A program made the translations under genes and the position numbers. From assembly GCF_019583405.1 (NCBI RefSeq), contig NZ_SZUU01000004.1, forward strand, positions 372,001 to 436,000: DNA of 64,000 nucleotides, in the 5' to 3' direction. This document shows positions 28,220-37,163 of the stretch, piece after piece. The stretch is from Bacteroides fragilis (GTDB lineage Bacteria; Bacteroidota; Bacteroidia; Bacteroidales; Bacteroidaceae). Numbering within the stretch: the first letter of the stretch is position 1; every line of letters begins with the position of its first letter. The notes below the pieces were generated by a model, which was not told the DNA's origin, searched no databases, and saw only the letters and a list, made by a program, of their open reading frames with translations.

Positions 28220-28577
28220 AATAGTATGTTTTAATAGGTTGATTCTGATAAAATGTCACTTTATCGTATCGCAAATATAGGAAAACTTTTCTAATGTTAT
28301 TTGATTGTATGGAATATTTTGATTAAATAATGATAAAATGATAGAAAGAGCATTGAGGGTAAATATGTCAAATCTTCGTTTTTACCTTCGGATTATGTCT
28401 TTTAGTTAGTAATTTCGGATTTCTCGACTTTGATGTTTCGGTTTGTTTTCAAATCGTAAATGGGAAGATAATCTGTGCCTATATTGAACGTTGGCAATAA
28501 AGTGAATTGCTTTTTCTTGCTTTTCCCAATAAAAACAGCGACTTTTGTCTGTTGAATTTTAAAACTACGGGAAACCC
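28220..28577. other. Divergent intergenic region between gdh and the REC-ATP-grasp gene
   Basis: 358 bases with no gene. On the minus strand CAAATATA (28272-28279) is a -7 box for gdh. On the plus strand a weaker pair, CTTG at 28516-28519 and GACTTTTG at 28540-28547 with 20 bases between, may drive the rightward gene. Nothing else is recognised. Confidence 0.45.
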
Positions 28578-31547
28578 ATGCTCAGCAAATTTAAATTAAA
28601 CCAGCTCTATTTTAAAGATACTCAGTTTGCCAATCTGATGACAAGGCGAATCTTTAATGTTTTATTGATAGCCAATCCTTACGATGCTTTTATGCTGGAG
28701 GATGACGGACGTATCGATGAAAAGATTTTCAATGAATATACCTCGCTTTCTCTCCGTTATCCCCCTCGTTTTTCGCAAGTTTCTACCGAGGAAGAGGCGT
28801 TGAGACAGCTTGGGAGTGTATCGTTCGATTTGGTGATTTGCATGCCGGGTACGGGAGACAACGATAGTTTTGATATCGGACGTCATATCAAGGAGAAGTA
28901 CGAACAGATACCGATCGTTATCCTGACACCGTTCAGTCACGGCATTACCAAACGGATAGCGAACGAGGACCTGAGTGCATTCGATTATGTGTTTTGTTGG
29001 TTGGGAAATACTGATTTGCTGGTGTCCATCATCAAGCTGATCGAAGACAAGATGAATCTGGAGCATGACGTGAAAGAGGTGGGCGTGCAGTTGATTCTGC
29101 TGGTAGAAGACAGTATCCGTTTCTATTCATCCGTGCTTCCTAATCTTTATAAATTTGTGTTGAAGCAGAGTCAGGAGTTCTCTACCGAGGCTTTGAATGC
29201 CCATCAACGTACACTCCGTATGCGCGGGCGTCCCAAAATTGTATTGGCCCGTACTTATGATGAGGCAATGGATATATACGATAAGTATACCAATAATATA
29301 TTGGGAGTCATCACCGATGTCCGCTTTCCCCGTGTGGAGAAAGGAGAGAAGGACGGCATGGCAGGAATCAAGCTTTGTGCGGAAGTCAGGAAGAAAGATC
29401 CGTTCGTACCCTTGATCATCCAGTCGTCCGAGACAGAGAACGCTGCCTATGCGACAAAATACGGGGCTACGTTTATCGATAAGAATTCTAAGAAGATGGA
29501 TGTCGATCTTCGCCGGATTGTTTCCGATAATTTCGGTTTTGGTGACTTTGTGTTCCGTAATCCTGAGACGGGAGTCGAGATAGCCCGCGTACGGAACCTG
29601 AAAGAGTTGCAGAATATTCTTTTTGCCGTTCCTGCCGAATCGTTCCTTTATCACATCAGTCGCAATCATGTTTCACGTTGGCTGTATTCACGTGCCATGT
29701 TTCCGGTAGCCGAATTTCTTCGTCCCATCACCTGGCATAGTCTGCAGGATGTCGATGCGCATCGTAAAATCATCTTTGAGGCCATCGTAAAATATCGAAA
29801 GATGAAAAACCAGGGAGTGGTAGCTGTATTCAAACGCGACCGCTTCGACCGTTATTCAAACTTTGCCCGTATCGGAGACGGTTCGTTGGGAGGAAAAGGG
29901 CGCGGACTGGCGTTTATAGACAATATGGTGAAGCGCCATCCGGAATTTGAAGAATTCGAGAATGCCCGTGTGGCTATCCCGAAAACAGTGGTGCTTTGTA
30001 CTGATGTATTCGACGAGTTTATGGATACGAATAATCTGTATCAGATTGCCCTTTCCGATGCTGATGACGATACGATTCTGAAATACTTCCTGAAAGCGAA
30101 ATTGCCCGACCGTCTGGTTGAGGACTTTTTTACTTTCTTCGATGTGGTGAAGTCTCCTATCGCCATTCGTTCTTCTTCCTTGCTTGAGGACTCCCACTAT
30201 CAGCCTTTTGCAGGAATCTATAATACTTATATGATTCCTTATCTGGACGATAAATATGAGATGCTTCGCATGTTGTCCGATGCTATTAAGGGAGTATATG
30301 CATCAGTCTATTTTCGTGACAGTAAGGCATATATGCAAGCTACTTCGAATGTGATCGATCAGGAAAAGATGGCTGTTATTCTGCAACAAGTGGTCGGCAA
30401 TCAGTACGGAGACCGTTATTATCCTTCCATGTCCGGTGTAGCCCGCTCTCTCAATTATTATCCCATTGGTGACGAAAAGGCTGAAGAAGGTACGGTAAAT
30501 CTGGCTCTCGGTTTGGGCAAGTATATCGTAGATGGGGGCATGACTTTGCGTTTCTCGCCTGCCCATCCTTCGAAAGTGCTACAGACCAGTGAATTGGATA
30601 TTGCCTTGAAAGAGACGCAAACTCGTTTTTATGCCCTCGACCTGAAGAATGCCGGTGATAACTTCTCGATTGACGATGGCTTCAATCTTCTGAAGTTGCA
30701 TGTGAAAGAAGCCGAAAAAGACGGTTCGTTACGGTATATAGCTTCTACTTATGATCCGTATGACCAGGTGATTCGTGACGGTTTATATCCCGGTGGGCGT
30801 AAAGTGATTACGTTTGCCAACATCTTGCAGCACGATGTATTTCCGTTGGCACGCATCCTGCGCTGGGTACTTCGTTATGGGCAGCAGGAGATGCGCCGTC
30901 CGGTAGAGATCGAATTTGCAGTGACACTCAATCATGACCGTGATAAGACCGGTACGTTCTATCTGCTTCAGGTACGTCCCATTGTAGACAGTAAAGATAT
31001 GTTGGACGAGGATCTTACGACTATTCCTGACGAAGACGTGTTGCTTCGTTCCAACAACTCTTTGGGGCATGGCATTATGAACGAAATACATGATATCGTA
31101 TATGTCAAGACTGATCATTACAGTGCATCGAACAATCAGAATATAGCTTGGGAAATAGAGAAACTTAACCAGCAGTTCCTGAATGAAGGCAAGAACTATG
31201 TACTTGTCGGCCCCGGACGATGGGGAAGCAGTGATACTTGGTTGGGTATCCCGGTGAAGTGGCCGCATATTTCTGCCGCGCGTGTCATTGTGGAGGCCGG
31301 ACTTACTAACTATCGGGTAGATCCCAGTCAGGGAACACATTTCTTCCAGAACCTGACTTCTTTTGGTGTGGGATATTTCACGATTAACGCGTTTATGAAT
31401 GATGGAGTATACAATCAGGAATTCCTGAATGCGCAACCCGCCGTATTTGAAACCGAATATCTCCGTCATGTACGCTTTGAGAGGCCGATTGTTGTGAAAA
31501 TGGATGGCAAAAAGAAACTTGGAGTAGTCCTTATGCCCGATAAATAA
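28578..31547 (+). CDS. Receiver-like domains fused to a PEP-synthase/PPDK ATP-grasp domain
   Basis: This 989-residue protein is usually labelled phosphoenolpyruvate synthase. Residues 25-165 and 170-320 look like two receiver-like alpha/beta domains: VLLIANPYDAFML...LVICMPGTGDNDSFDIGRHI, and LILLVEDSIRFYSSV...GVITDVRFPRVEKGEKDGMAG with acidic residues at the phosphorylation pocket. From about residue 430 to 800 an ATP-grasp PEP/pyruvate-binding domain follows (GDGSLGGKGRGLAFID; SPIAIRSSSLLEDS; FAVTLN...LLQVRPIV). The swivelling phospho-His domain and PEP-binding barrel of real PEP synthase are not seen; instead a roughly 190-residue tail (VGPGRWGSSDTWLGIPV) closes the protein. It may phosphorylate or sense something other than pyruvate. 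Single gene. Confidence 0.8.
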   Translation: MLSKFKLNQLYFKDTQFANLMTRRIFNVLLIANPYDAFMLEDDGRIDEKIFNEYTSLSLRYPPRFSQVSTEEEALRQLGSVSFDLVICMPGTGDNDSFDIGRHIKEKYEQIPIVILTPFSHGITKRIANEDLSAFDYVFCWLGNTDLLVSIIKLIEDKMNLEHDVKEVGVQLILLVEDSIRFYSSVLPNLYKFVLKQSQEFSTEALNAHQRTLRMRGRPKIVLARTYDEAMDIYDKYTNNILGVITDVRFPRVEKGEKDGMAGIKLCAEVRKKDPFVPLIIQSSETENAAYATKYGATFIDKNSKKMDVDLRRIVSDNFGFGDFVFRNPETGVEIARVRNLKELQNILFAVPAESFLYHISRNHVSRWLYSRAMFPVAEFLRPITWHSLQDVDAHRKIIFEAIVKYRKMKNQGVVAVFKRDRFDRYSNFARIGDGSLGGKGRGLAFIDNMVKRHPEFEEFENARVAIPKTVVLCTDVFDEFMDTNNLYQIALSDADDDTILKYFLKAKLPDRLVEDFFTFFDVVKSPIAIRSSSLLEDSHYQPFAGIYNTYMIPYLDDKYEMLRMLSDAIKGVYASVYFRDSKAYMQATSNVIDQEKMAVILQQVVGNQYGDRYYPSMSGVARSLNYYPIGDEKAEEGTVNLALGLGKYIVDGGMTLRFSPAHPSKVLQTSELDIALKETQTRFYALDLKNAGDNFSIDDGFNLLKLHVKEAEKDGSLRYIASTYDPYDQVIRDGLYPGGRKVITFANILQHDVFPLARILRWVLRYGQQEMRRPVEIEFAVTLNHDRDKTGTFYLLQVRPIVDSKDMLDEDLTTIPDEDVLLRSNNSLGHGIMNEIHDIVYVKTDHYSASNNQNIAWEIEKLNQQFLNEGKNYVLVGPGRWGSSDTWLGIPVKWPHISAARVIVEAGLTNYRVDPSQGTHFFQNLTSFGVGYFTINAFMNDGVYNQEFLNAQPAVFETEYLRHVRFERPIVVKMDGKKKLGVVLMPDK

Positions 31548-31566
31548 TTGAATAACGTTGTATAAA

Positions 31567-31608
31567 AAAGTCCTGTTTTTCATAAGAAATGCAGGACTTT
31601 CTTGTTTT
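31567..31608 (+). terminator. Terminator-like hairpin after the REC-ATP-grasp gene
   Basis: Arms AAAGTCCTG (31567-31575) and CAGGACTTT (31592-31600) are followed by CTTGTTTT. It starts about 20 bases after the stop codon. Confidence 0.7.
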
Positions 31609-31763
31609 ACGGTACAAATGCTGATGATGACGGAAATAGAGAGTATGGCATTCGTTTCAATTCCCGTCCTACAGCCTTAGGCATTTGGTATAAATGTATT
31701 TCAAATAAAGGAAATGATGTCTCTTTGATAAAAGTACAATTACTTCATGATTACGACAAATAA
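31605..31763 (+). pseudogene. Remnant of a PCMD/DUF4493-type lipoprotein gene
   Basis: A 53-codon open stretch without start runs straight out of the terminator. It encodes FYGTNADDDGNREYGIRFNS followed by RPTALGIWYK and ends with a stop at 31761. The 'G.R.Y.GI.F..RP.ALGFWYK' pattern is that of the putative carbohydrate metabolism domain found at the end of large Bacteroides surface proteins. Everything upstream is gone, so it is a fragment left by a deletion. The next remnant begins two bases later. Confidence 0.5.
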
Positions 31764-31765
31764 AT

Positions 31766-32343
31766 ATGAAAACCTGTATATACCTCTTTCTCCTTTTGCT
31801 TGCTACAGCCTCCTGTAGCAAGCAAATTGCTCCCGATAACTCCGTCGGTTATCTCCGCGTAGAAAACATCACCCTCACTTGTGATACCGAAACGCTCTCC
31901 ATCATCCGTGCCGTTGATGCCAGATTTAAACTTTCCTTGTCAGCCGGCCATTACAAGCGTCTGAACGTAACATACAACGGTGCTTCTACTCCTATAGTAC
32001 GTGCCCTTGTCGTAGGCGACTTCTACTACTCCAATGGCGACATCTGTCCAAGTCCTTTACAATATGGAGTTCACGTTATGAAGATATTACCGAAAATTGG
32101 CTAAGCAAGCAAGATGACACCTACGGCATTACCACTTTGAAACAACAGGATAAGATGCAAGGCTATGCCAATACCCGGGCTTTGGCAGCTTACAACGAAA
32201 GCGACAGAGCTACCGGAGATAGTTCCGGATATACCGTTTTGCCCCTCACCCTTATCAAGTCGTATGGCGAAGTCCATTTAAAGAAACGGGGAAGCCCGAA
32301 ATTGCCAGATGGTGATGCTTATATCGGTCTGGTTCATTCATGA
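31766..32343 (+). pseudogene. Broken lipoprotein gene of fimbrillin-associated type
   Basis: The first 112 codons (31766-32104) encode a lipoprotein start (YLFLLLLATASCSKQ, lipobox around TASC), then VGYLRVENITLTCDTETLSI and VGDFYYSNGD. After about 32045 the matching sequence continues in another frame: WSSRYEDITENWLSKQDDTY and then MQGYANTRALAAYNESDRA. The final piece (LPDGDAYIGLVHS) runs to 32343. So a frameshift, and probably some deletion, has destroyed the gene. Such proteins lie beside fimbrillin-like and surface-glycan genes in Bacteroides. No function is expected now. Confidence 0.6.
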
Positions 32344-32561
32344 TTTATCTTGGAATAATAAAATGAGAATTTAATATTATATCAATTCTTGAAACTATAT
32401 AAGGATATATTGATGTTTGCAAATTCTCAAATGTTAAACGCTCGTATTTATTGGATTAAAGATGTATCTTTGCGCTTTATCAGGTGTGTTATGCGGAGTA
32501 TAAATACTTAGAATCTGCGTTTCTTGCATTTATATATTTTGAACAAATAAAAAAAAAGATC

Positions 32562-33629
32562 ATGTCAAATAATATAAAGCCTAGTTTGTTTGGGCAAAAG
32601 CATTCTAGCAGAGATTATTCGAAAGCCGATTGTTGGGGTAAGAATCAATTTAACAGTTCTTTCCCTGCATCTCTAATTGCATATATGCATTCAAAAGGTC
32701 TAAAGCCTATATACATAAAGACAACAAAGGAAAATATCATTAAGCATGAATACATTGATTGCAAGGACCTATTTGGTATAGATCCACTAAGCGATGATGC
32801 TTACTACAATTTTGAAGCAGGCTATTCTCCGTATGAAAAATTCTATCAAGGGGATAGAGAAAAAATAGATCTTGTGATGCTTAATAATAAAACCAATGAT
32901 GTCTTGTCAGGATTAGAAGTCAAGTTAACAGCTTTACCTGATAATACAACCAAAAAATTAGATGAATCGAAATGGGGTTGTGAAATAGTAATGCGCCCTC
33001 CCACAATCAACTTCTTAGCTTGTAGTATATGCTCTAATTATAATAGCCTTGAAGGAAAGAATCAACTTCGTAAGCTATTAAAAAATGTTCCTCAAATTAA
33101 CCATTGGGAGGAGATAGAAGAGGTGTTAGAACATTATCAAGCCATTGAGGAATCGATTTTAGCTGTATCCACGGATATGTGCGATAAGCAGAAGCCTCTC
33201 ATTCTACAGCCTATTTGGAAAACTGAAGGCAACAGGATGGTTCTTAAAGACGATTGTCTTGACGCGTTTATATGGTCTGATTTGTCGATTATACAAATGT
33301 GTAAAACCGGAGACACTTCTAATGTTGTCAGAATCAATCGATTCAATAGAACAATTATATGGCTCTATAAAATGTTGTTAGATTTTGTAACTTATGATAC
33401 ATTTGACTATAAACGTATCATTCGATTACAATCCTATAATTTGGCTAACGATAAAGCGTTTTCATTGCCCGGGAATAAATCACATGTATTTCTAGCGGGA
33501 AATGAAATTCTCAAACCTAGGATTTCAAAATATGAAATTAAAAATATCATTTTAGGTGGTGGACAAAACTTACTTAGTCCAGAACGAAGATTTGATGCAG
33601 TATTAGTATATAGTCCCGAAATATTTTAA
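32562..33629 (+). CDS. HindVP-family type II restriction endonuclease
   Basis: About 355 residues. The ATG at 32562, giving MSNNIKPSLFGQKHSSRDY, fits the family's usual beginning; the frame is open 26 codons further upstream but that part is not family-like. The nuclease core PD-(D/E)xK is seen as KIDLVMLNN followed by LSGLEVKLTAL, with catalytic Asp, Glu and Lys. The segment EIVMRPPTINFLACSIC is also a HindVP-type motif. HindVP itself cuts GRCGYC; whether this enzyme shares that site is inference. Two bases separate it from the cytosine methyltransferase gene, making a complete type II system. Confidence 0.85.
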   Translation: MSNNIKPSLFGQKHSSRDYSKADCWGKNQFNSSFPASLIAYMHSKGLKPIYIKTTKENIIKHEYIDCKDLFGIDPLSDDAYYNFEAGYSPYEKFYQGDREKIDLVMLNNKTNDVLSGLEVKLTALPDNTTKKLDESKWGCEIVMRPPTINFLACSICSNYNSLEGKNQLRKLLKNVPQINHWEEIEEVLEHYQAIEESILAVSTDMCDKQKPLILQPIWKTEGNRMVLKDDCLDAFIWSDLSIIQMCKTGDTSNVVRINRFNRTIIWLYKMLLDFVTYDTFDYKRIIRLQSYNLANDKAFSLPGNKSHVFLAGNEILKPRISKYEIKNIILGGGQNLLSPERRFDAVLVYSPEIF

Positions 33630-33631
33630 AT

Positions 33632-34534
33632 ATGAATTGCGTTGATTTATTCTGCGGTTGTGGTGGATTAAGTTTAGGATTCATGCATGCAGGTCATGAA
33701 ATATTAGCAGCCTTTGATAATTGGAAAGCGGCAATTCAAGTGTATCAGATGAATTTCCGTCATCCTGTTATTCAAATGGATTTAAGCAATGTTGAAGAGG
33801 CTTGTCATGCAATAGAGCCATTCCATCCTGAAATGATCATAGGCGGTCCTCCATGCCAGGATTTTTCTTCCGCTGGAGCTAGAAACGAGGATAATGGAAG
33901 GGGAGACTTAACTGTTTATTATTCTCAAATTATCGCTCATATTCACCCGAGGTGGTTCGTTATGGAAAATGTGGCTCGTATAACCAAAACTCAAAAATTG
34001 TTAGATGCAAAGAATATATTCCATAATGCAGGATATGGACTAACCCAAGCTGTGTTAGATGCAAGTAGATGTGGAGTTCCGCAAAAACGAAAAAGATTTA
34101 TCCTGATTGGCAAACTAAATGCAAATGACGGTTTCATGGATGATTATATATTAAGGAATCTGGCTGACCATGATATGACTGTTGCGGAAGCTTTGGGTGA
34201 TCAAATAGATTTTGAGTATTATTATAGGCATCCAAGAAGCTATGCGAGACGTGGTATTTTCAGCGTACACGAGCCTAGTCCAACAATACGAGGAGTTAAT
34301 AGACCTTTACCTAGTGGTTATGTTATTCATCCTAATGATCCAGTCAGTAGTTTGGATGGAATACGCCCATTAACAACTGAAGAGAGAGGACTTATTCAGA
34401 CATTCCCTGCTGATTTTCAATTAGGAGGTACTAAAACGGCTAAAGAACAAATGATTGGGAATGCTGTTCCTGTCAATTTGGGAGAATATATAGGTAACTG
34501 CATTCAATCTTATGTTGATGAACACCCTGAATAA
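33632..34534 (+). CDS. DNA (cytosine-5) methyltransferase, partner of the HindVP-type nuclease
   Basis: This 300-residue m5C methyltransferase has canonical motifs in order: I, VDLFCGCGGLSLGF, for AdoMet binding; IV, GGPPCQDFSSAG, with catalytic Cys; VI, FVMENV; VIII, CGVPQKRKRFILIG; a short target-recognition region; and IX/X, TTEERGLIQTFP and MIGNAVPVNLGEYI. It protects host DNA from the adjacent nuclease. It lies two bases after that gene in the same direction and is AT-rich like the nuclease gene, which suggests they moved in together. Confidence 0.92.
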   Translation: MNCVDLFCGCGGLSLGFMHAGHEILAAFDNWKAAIQVYQMNFRHPVIQMDLSNVEEACHAIEPFHPEMIIGGPPCQDFSSAGARNEDNGRGDLTVYYSQIIAHIHPRWFVMENVARITKTQKLLDAKNIFHNAGYGLTQAVLDASRCGVPQKRKRFILIGKLNANDGFMDDYILRNLADHDMTVAEALGDQIDFEYYYRHPRSYARRGIFSVHEPSPTIRGVNRPLPSGYVIHPNDPVSSLDGIRPLTTEERGLIQTFPADFQLGGTKTAKEQMIGNAVPVNLGEYIGNCIQSYVDEHPE

Positions 34535-34730
34535 ATAATAAAGAAGAAGCAAGTTCTGGTTATGGTCGGAAGATTATTTTTCTGTTTTTTTCTTCACTAT
34601 CCAGTCTTTAGTTCTTCCTTATAATTTGTATTTATAATAGATGTAATAGTTATACTATTGGTTTACAGATAAATAAGTTTGTTGATATGAAATGTTTTGA
34701 TTGTTTCAATTTATTGATAATCAAGATGTA

Positions 34731-34862
34731 ATGGCTGTGTTTAACGATCGTAAAGTAAAGACCGATGATTTACTTGGAGTCATTTCCGAGGTATTATTAA
34801 GTTATCTGTCGTCAAGTACTAAAGTTGACTATTGCTTGAAGATTTTTAGTGAAAAAATTTAG
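34731..34862 (+). pseudogene. Possible N-terminal remnant of an IS4-like transposase
   Basis: A 43-codon frame encodes DDLLGVISEVLLSYLSSSTK followed by VDYCLKIFSEKI and a stop. This resembles the beginning of DDE transposases of IS4-type Bacteroides elements ('..ISE.FL..LS..TKVDY..K.L.GK'). No DDE core or terminal inverted repeats were found around it. Evidence is weak and from pattern memory. Confidence 0.3.
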
Positions 34863-35816
34863 ATGGTTTAAGTTCTTGAAATTTATTAAGACTCGTCAAC
34901 TATGACATTTTAGCGAAGACAAGTTTAAGCGATCACAAGCGACTTGATAAAGCTAATATAATGTTTATAATCACTACAGAGTACGCAGAGGGCATGGAGG
35001 TTTTATTTATAAATAAGCCTTTGTGCCCTTTGTATGCTTTGTGGCAGGTAAAACGTTTTGTTCTCTATTATCCTATTCAACTATCAAAAAGGTGTGAAAT
35101 ACCTCTTTCCTCTGACTCTCCCAATTTTTTTCCCGGATGAACCGGAGGGAAAAGAAGCATATCAAGTAACTTCCGGAGGCGAAGAACCGCTCTTTTGAGT
35201 CGGTAGAGCCTTGCTTTTCCGGAAAACAAGTAAGCATTTACCCCAAAACAAGTAAGCATTTGCTTCGAAAGACGGTTACATTTTCCCAATTTGCTTACTT
35301 CTTTTTTAAATATCTCCTAATGTTTTGGCAGATTACATATATTGTTATGCAAATCGGGCGATAAGAGGACGTGTTTTCTTCCCGTTGCTTGCCGGGAAGT
35401 ATCCTGTCCGAAGTGTGTAAAGGAATGGTATTTTACTCTAACAAGGAGATTACGGCGGATAATTCTCCTTTATTGTTTCTATTTGATAAGGAAGTAGTTG
35501 AACGACCTGTTAAAACGATAATCGGGAAATCGTCTGTGAGCCGTTTTTCCGAACTTCATCAGAGACGTGTCCGAAAGAACGGGATATAGAGCCATTGGAT
35601 TATCATTTTGACATTTTGCTTTCCCCCTTCGGATACTTCTTTGTCAATATACTCAACGTATCATATAATATGCAAATATGATGTTTTTTTTATTTAATGA
35701 TAGGTTAGCGGAAACAGATATATGTATGCAATGTCATGTGGAATGCATCCGGATCGAAGAATTGTCCGGAGAAACGGGTGAGGGATACCCGCCCCGATGG
35801 AACTTGCACATAATAA
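34863..35816. other. Gene-poor accessory DNA
   Basis: Almost 1 kb with no convincing gene; short frames here lack start context and family resemblance. It holds an imperfect inverted repeat (CAGAGTACGCAGAGGGCA near 34978 and TGCCCTTTGTATGCTTTGTG near 35026) that pairs with several G-U wobbles, and a direct repeat listed separately. It appears to be scrap between two acquired modules. Confidence 0.4.
35223..35261. repeat. Tandem 17-base direct repeat
   Basis: AAAACAAGTAAGCATTT occurs at 35223-35239 and 35245-35261, 22 bases apart. A related inverted string TTTGCTTACTT follows near 35290. The role is unknown. Confidence 0.75.
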
Positions 35817-35897
35817 TTAGGGTGTAGCCATCCGGGACGGATAGCTACACCCTAACCCCGGTATGGCTACACCCTAAGCGTCGGATGGCTACACCCA
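35817..35897. repeat. Cluster of GGCTACACCCTAA repeats
   Basis: Four copies of a 15-17 base unit lie within 81 bases: one inverted (TTAGGGTGTAGCCATCC, 35817-35833) and three direct (GGATAGCTACACCCTAA 35839-35855; GTATGGCTACACCCTAA 35861-35877; GGATGGCTACACCCA 35883-35897). The first two form a strong hairpin. The cluster lies just past the 3' end of the XRE regulator gene, so it may act as its terminator or as a protein-binding array. Confidence 0.75.
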
Positions 35898-35924
35898 TTT
35901 ATATGGAGAGATATGTTTGCGGAA

Positions 35925-36383
35925 TTACTTTCCGCTGTTATTTTGCTGTTCCAGACTTTGAATCCGTTTTTCAAGCGCGGCATATTTTTCATCTTTCTCT
36001 TTGAGAAGACGCTCGTAGAGTTCGGTGATTTTATCAATCGGATTGAAGCTGTTAGTTGTGGCATCCTGTCCTTTATAACCCGTAATGGGCACTGAGCTAT
36101 CTTTATTGTCATGCACATTGTTTGTGATATTCTCAAATACCACAGAAGGTGCATCCTCTTCCAGCGTTTTCAGATATTCCACCGGCACATTCAGCGCCCT
36201 TGCGAATCTATTTAGCATTTCATCCTCAATCACCCGCATCTTCTCGTATTTGGATACATTCGGTTGTGTCATGTTTACGAGTGCTGCCAATGCGTCCTGC
36301 TTGATGTTTTTCTCAATCCGGGTACGCCTTATGTTATGTCCGTGATGGACATTTACATTCTGTATTTCTTCTTCTGTTTCCAT
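35925..36383 (-). CDS. XRE-type helix-turn-helix regulator with C-terminal coiled coil
   Basis: About 152 residues when started at the ATG at 36383 (METEEEIQNVNVHHGHNIRR). The longer frame's extra N-terminus is hydrophobic and unlike the family. Residues 15-70 form an HTH_3 domain (IKQDALAALVNMTQPNVSKY as recognition region). Residues 105-150 are a coiled coil (ITELYERLLKEKDEKYAALE) with a Gln/Asn-rich end. Such regulators are common on Bacteroides mobile elements. The divergent hypothetical gene to the right is a likely target. Its operator was not identified. Confidence 0.82.
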   Translation of the reverse strand: METEEEIQNVNVHHGHNIRRTRIEKNIKQDALAALVNMTQPNVSKYEKMRVIEDEMLNRFARALNVPVEYLKTLEEDAPSVVFENITNNVHDNKDSSVPITGYKGQDATTNSFNPIDKITELYERLLKEKDEKYAALEKRIQSLEQQNNSGK

Positions 36384-36582
36384 GTTCTTTTTGCTTTTTG
36401 AACAACGATTTCCGTTAAAATGTTCCGTTCGAAGCAAATATACGAAAAAATGGAATAAGATGAATAAAATGAATATTACTTTGCTCAAAAATAGAATATA
36501 AGGAATGTGTATATGCTTGCAGAATCAACTGTTTTGCGCTTATTTTACGGCTATTGAAATAACAACAATACTATTACACACT

Positions 36583-36903
36583 ATGATCGGACTACTGACA
36601 ACTAAAGAAATTGATTTCCTTACCAAACTGGCTGAACTTTTGAAAGAATACAGTGCCGTAATTTCCCACGGCCAGTGTGATGAAGTGCATATTCTTGCTT
36701 ATCACGGTGGCAACGAAGATGCGGAAAAATATCCCATCATATTTGAGGACAGCTTCGATGAAAATGAGATTTATGATCTGTTGCGCAAAAACAGAAAACG
36801 GATCGGGGAGATTATCGAACGTGAAGTAGCTGAGGCTGTTTCTGGAGGTGAACTGTCTCGGCCGGACGATCAGGCCGGATCAATGGCAGATCATTTTCAC
36901 TAA
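36583..36903 (+). CDS. Hypothetical acidic small protein
   Basis: About 106 residues, started at the ATG at 36583 (MIGLLTTKEIDFLTKLAELL); the frame extends upstream without family-like sequence. The protein is helical and acidic, with VHILAYHGGNEDAEKYPIIF and RKRIGEIIEREVAEA. No domain is recognised. It is divergent from the XRE regulator with a 199-base gap and may be controlled by it. Real-gene status is supported by codon regularity and length only. Confidence 0.5.
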   Translation: MIGLLTTKEIDFLTKLAELLKEYSAVISHGQCDEVHILAYHGGNEDAEKYPIIFEDSFDENEIYDLLRKNRKRIGEIIEREVAEAVSGGELSRPDDQAGSMADHFH

Positions 36904-37163
36904 AGATAGTAAGGAATATGAAATGCGTTCAGAGGCATAATATGGAGAAGGGTACTGCTTCACCTGTTTGTATATTAATGTGGAATAATGATAATGCCAT
37001 TAATTTACTTAATACCTTCATTTATAGACTAACTAAAATAAATGTTGACGAAAAGAAAGAGATATTATTTCTTCCTTTCCCCGGCATCTATTTGCTTACC
37101 AGCACTCATAAGTTTAGTCCGTTTTGAATATATAGACAGAAAAGCAATATAGAGAATAGAAAA

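Noticed and set aside
32137..32343. Separate 68-residue gene
   Set aside because: It is the out-of-frame continuation of the broken lipoprotein gene that begins at 31766, so it was merged into that pseudogene.
35371..35589. 72-codon frame in the gene-poor gap
   Set aside because: Composition like the surrounding non-coding DNA and no resemblance to a known protein.
35817..35897. CRISPR array
   Set aside because: Only four imperfect units, one inverted, with about 5-base spacers and no cas genes; not a CRISPR.
36918..37127. 69-codon plus-strand frame between the hypothetical acidic protein and the split nuclease
   Set aside because: No recognisable family, no ribosome binding site and irregular codon use; could be real but support is too weak.
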